DNA of 64,000 bases from Symsagittifera roscoffensis (Eukaryota; Xenacoelomorpha; Acoela; Convolutidae): positions 11,331,716 through 11,395,715 of the forward strand of contig NC_087067.1 in NCBI RefSeq assembly GCF_963678635.1, in the 5' to 3' direction. Under the pieces are notes generated by a model. It saw only the letters and a list, made by a program, of their open reading frames with translations. It ran no database searches and was not told the origin of the DNA. The position numbers were made by a program, and so were the translations under genes. Below, piece after piece: positions 63,420 through 64,000 of this stretch (the stretch's first letter is position 1; each line of letters opens with the position of its first letter).

Positions 63420-64000
63420 TTGAGCGCAGGTCAGCGCAGCGCTAGGGAAGGAGCGGCAAGGCAGTGTAAGGCAGAGCAGCGCAATGCAAGAGAGCATGGC
63501 GGGTCAGCGCGCAAGGTAAGAAAAGGCAGAACAGCGCAACACGGCAAGGCATTGCATCCCGCAAGGCATTGAATCCCTCTTCGGTCACGGCTGGAGGGGT
63601 CCCAGTGTCATCCGCCTCCTCAAGGTGGGACCGGCTGCGGCAAAATGGATGACATCTCCCCCTCCCCCACGGTTGGTCCTGCACTGAGCAGGCCGGGGGC
63701 AAAAAAAAGGCATTGCAGGACAGCGGAAGGAGGCGTATGGCAGTGCCAAGCAAAGCAGCGCATTGTAGAACAAAGCAGAGCAGTTCAAGTCATGGCCGGG
63801 CAAGGCAGCGACGCGCAAGGTAGGATAGTTCAAGGCAGCGGAAGGTGGAACATTACAGGGCAGCGCAAAGCAAGGCAGATCATCGCAAAACAAGGCAGCA
63901 TAGCTCAACGCATGGCAATGCAAGGTAGTGCAGCGTAAGACAGAGCAGGGCAGTACAAAAAAAGTAGCGCAGGGCAGCTGAAGAAAAGGCAAAAAGCATA
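63420..64000 (+). repeat. GCAGCGCAAGGCAA-type degenerate minisatellite with embedded SINE part
   Basis: The stretch is built from imperfect CAGCGCAAGGCAAGGCAG-like units, purine-rich on the plus strand, and continues past the window edge. At 63,570-63,700 it is interrupted by a non-repetitive block containing CTCTTCGGTCACGGCTGGAG, shared with the SINE-like sequence at 62,550. Open frames here are repeat artefacts. Confidence 0.75.

Noticed and set aside
63442-63992. Overlapping ORFs at the right edge
   Set aside because: They lie in a degenerate GCAGCGCAAGGCAA-type minisatellite and encode low-complexity Cys/Leu/Ala-rich strings.
1-64000. CRISPR array, bacterial operons, phage or plasmid features
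   Set aside because: The gene structure is eukaryotic with spliced exons; the tandem arrays have no spacers and lie in retroelement leaders.

Overview
This window is a piece of animal nuclear genome. It holds spliced genes with GT-AG introns, metazoan orthologues (CDK5 and the chromatin protein MTA), and several transposon classes. About half of the 64 kb is mobile DNA. Splice acceptors sit 20-25 bases upstream of the start codons of two closely spaced co-oriented genes, so a marine invertebrate with spliced-leader or operon-type expression is possible. The phylum cannot be assigned from this sequence alone.

Layout. 1-4.5 kb: a minus-strand, tandemly duplicated leader plus gag fragment of a decayed Ty3-like element. 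6.9-8.7 kb and 31.6-32.7 kb: the two halves of one minus-strand non-LTR retrotransposon (LINE-A), split by a giant, apparently very young LTR retrotransposon (8,726-31,596, about 22.9 kb). Its 916-bp TG...CA LTRs differ at one position that I can see. It encodes a 2,935-residue Gag-Pol ending in a macro-like domain. Three further ORFs follow, and an SGNH-hydrolase domain is divided across the junction of ORF2 and ORF3. Instead of a 4-6 bp target duplication, the element is flanked by 207-bp direct repeats of LINE-A sequence.

32.8-44.2 kb: CDK5 (3 exons, one GC-AG intron), followed 290 bp later by MTA. MTA intron 1 (7.8 kb) contains a nearly intact second LINE (LINE-B), whose protein starts with a 2A-type ribosome-skipping motif followed by an MRG15-like chromo-barrel. 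44.2-49.3 kb: SINE-like repeats, one interrupted by a 791-bp hAT element with an 8-bp target duplication. 49.3-53.2 kb: five exons of a divergent CDK1/2-type kinase in which the inhibitory Thr14-Tyr15 pair is Met-Phe. 57.9-59.2 kb: a possible terminal exon, and 15 bp later an intronless FtsJ-like methyltransferase-fold gene. The rest is AT-rich sequence with degenerate tRNA-derived repeats, a MITE-like element and a minisatellite at the right edge.

The host genes belong to cell-cycle/neuronal kinase signalling and NuRD chromatin repression. The mobile elements have nested into them (giant LTR element into LINE-A beside the CDK5 start; LINE-B inside MTA intron 1). The strongest candidates for something undescribed are the giant element's accessory proteins, its 207-bp flanking duplication, and the 2A plus chromo-barrel arrangement of LINE-B.
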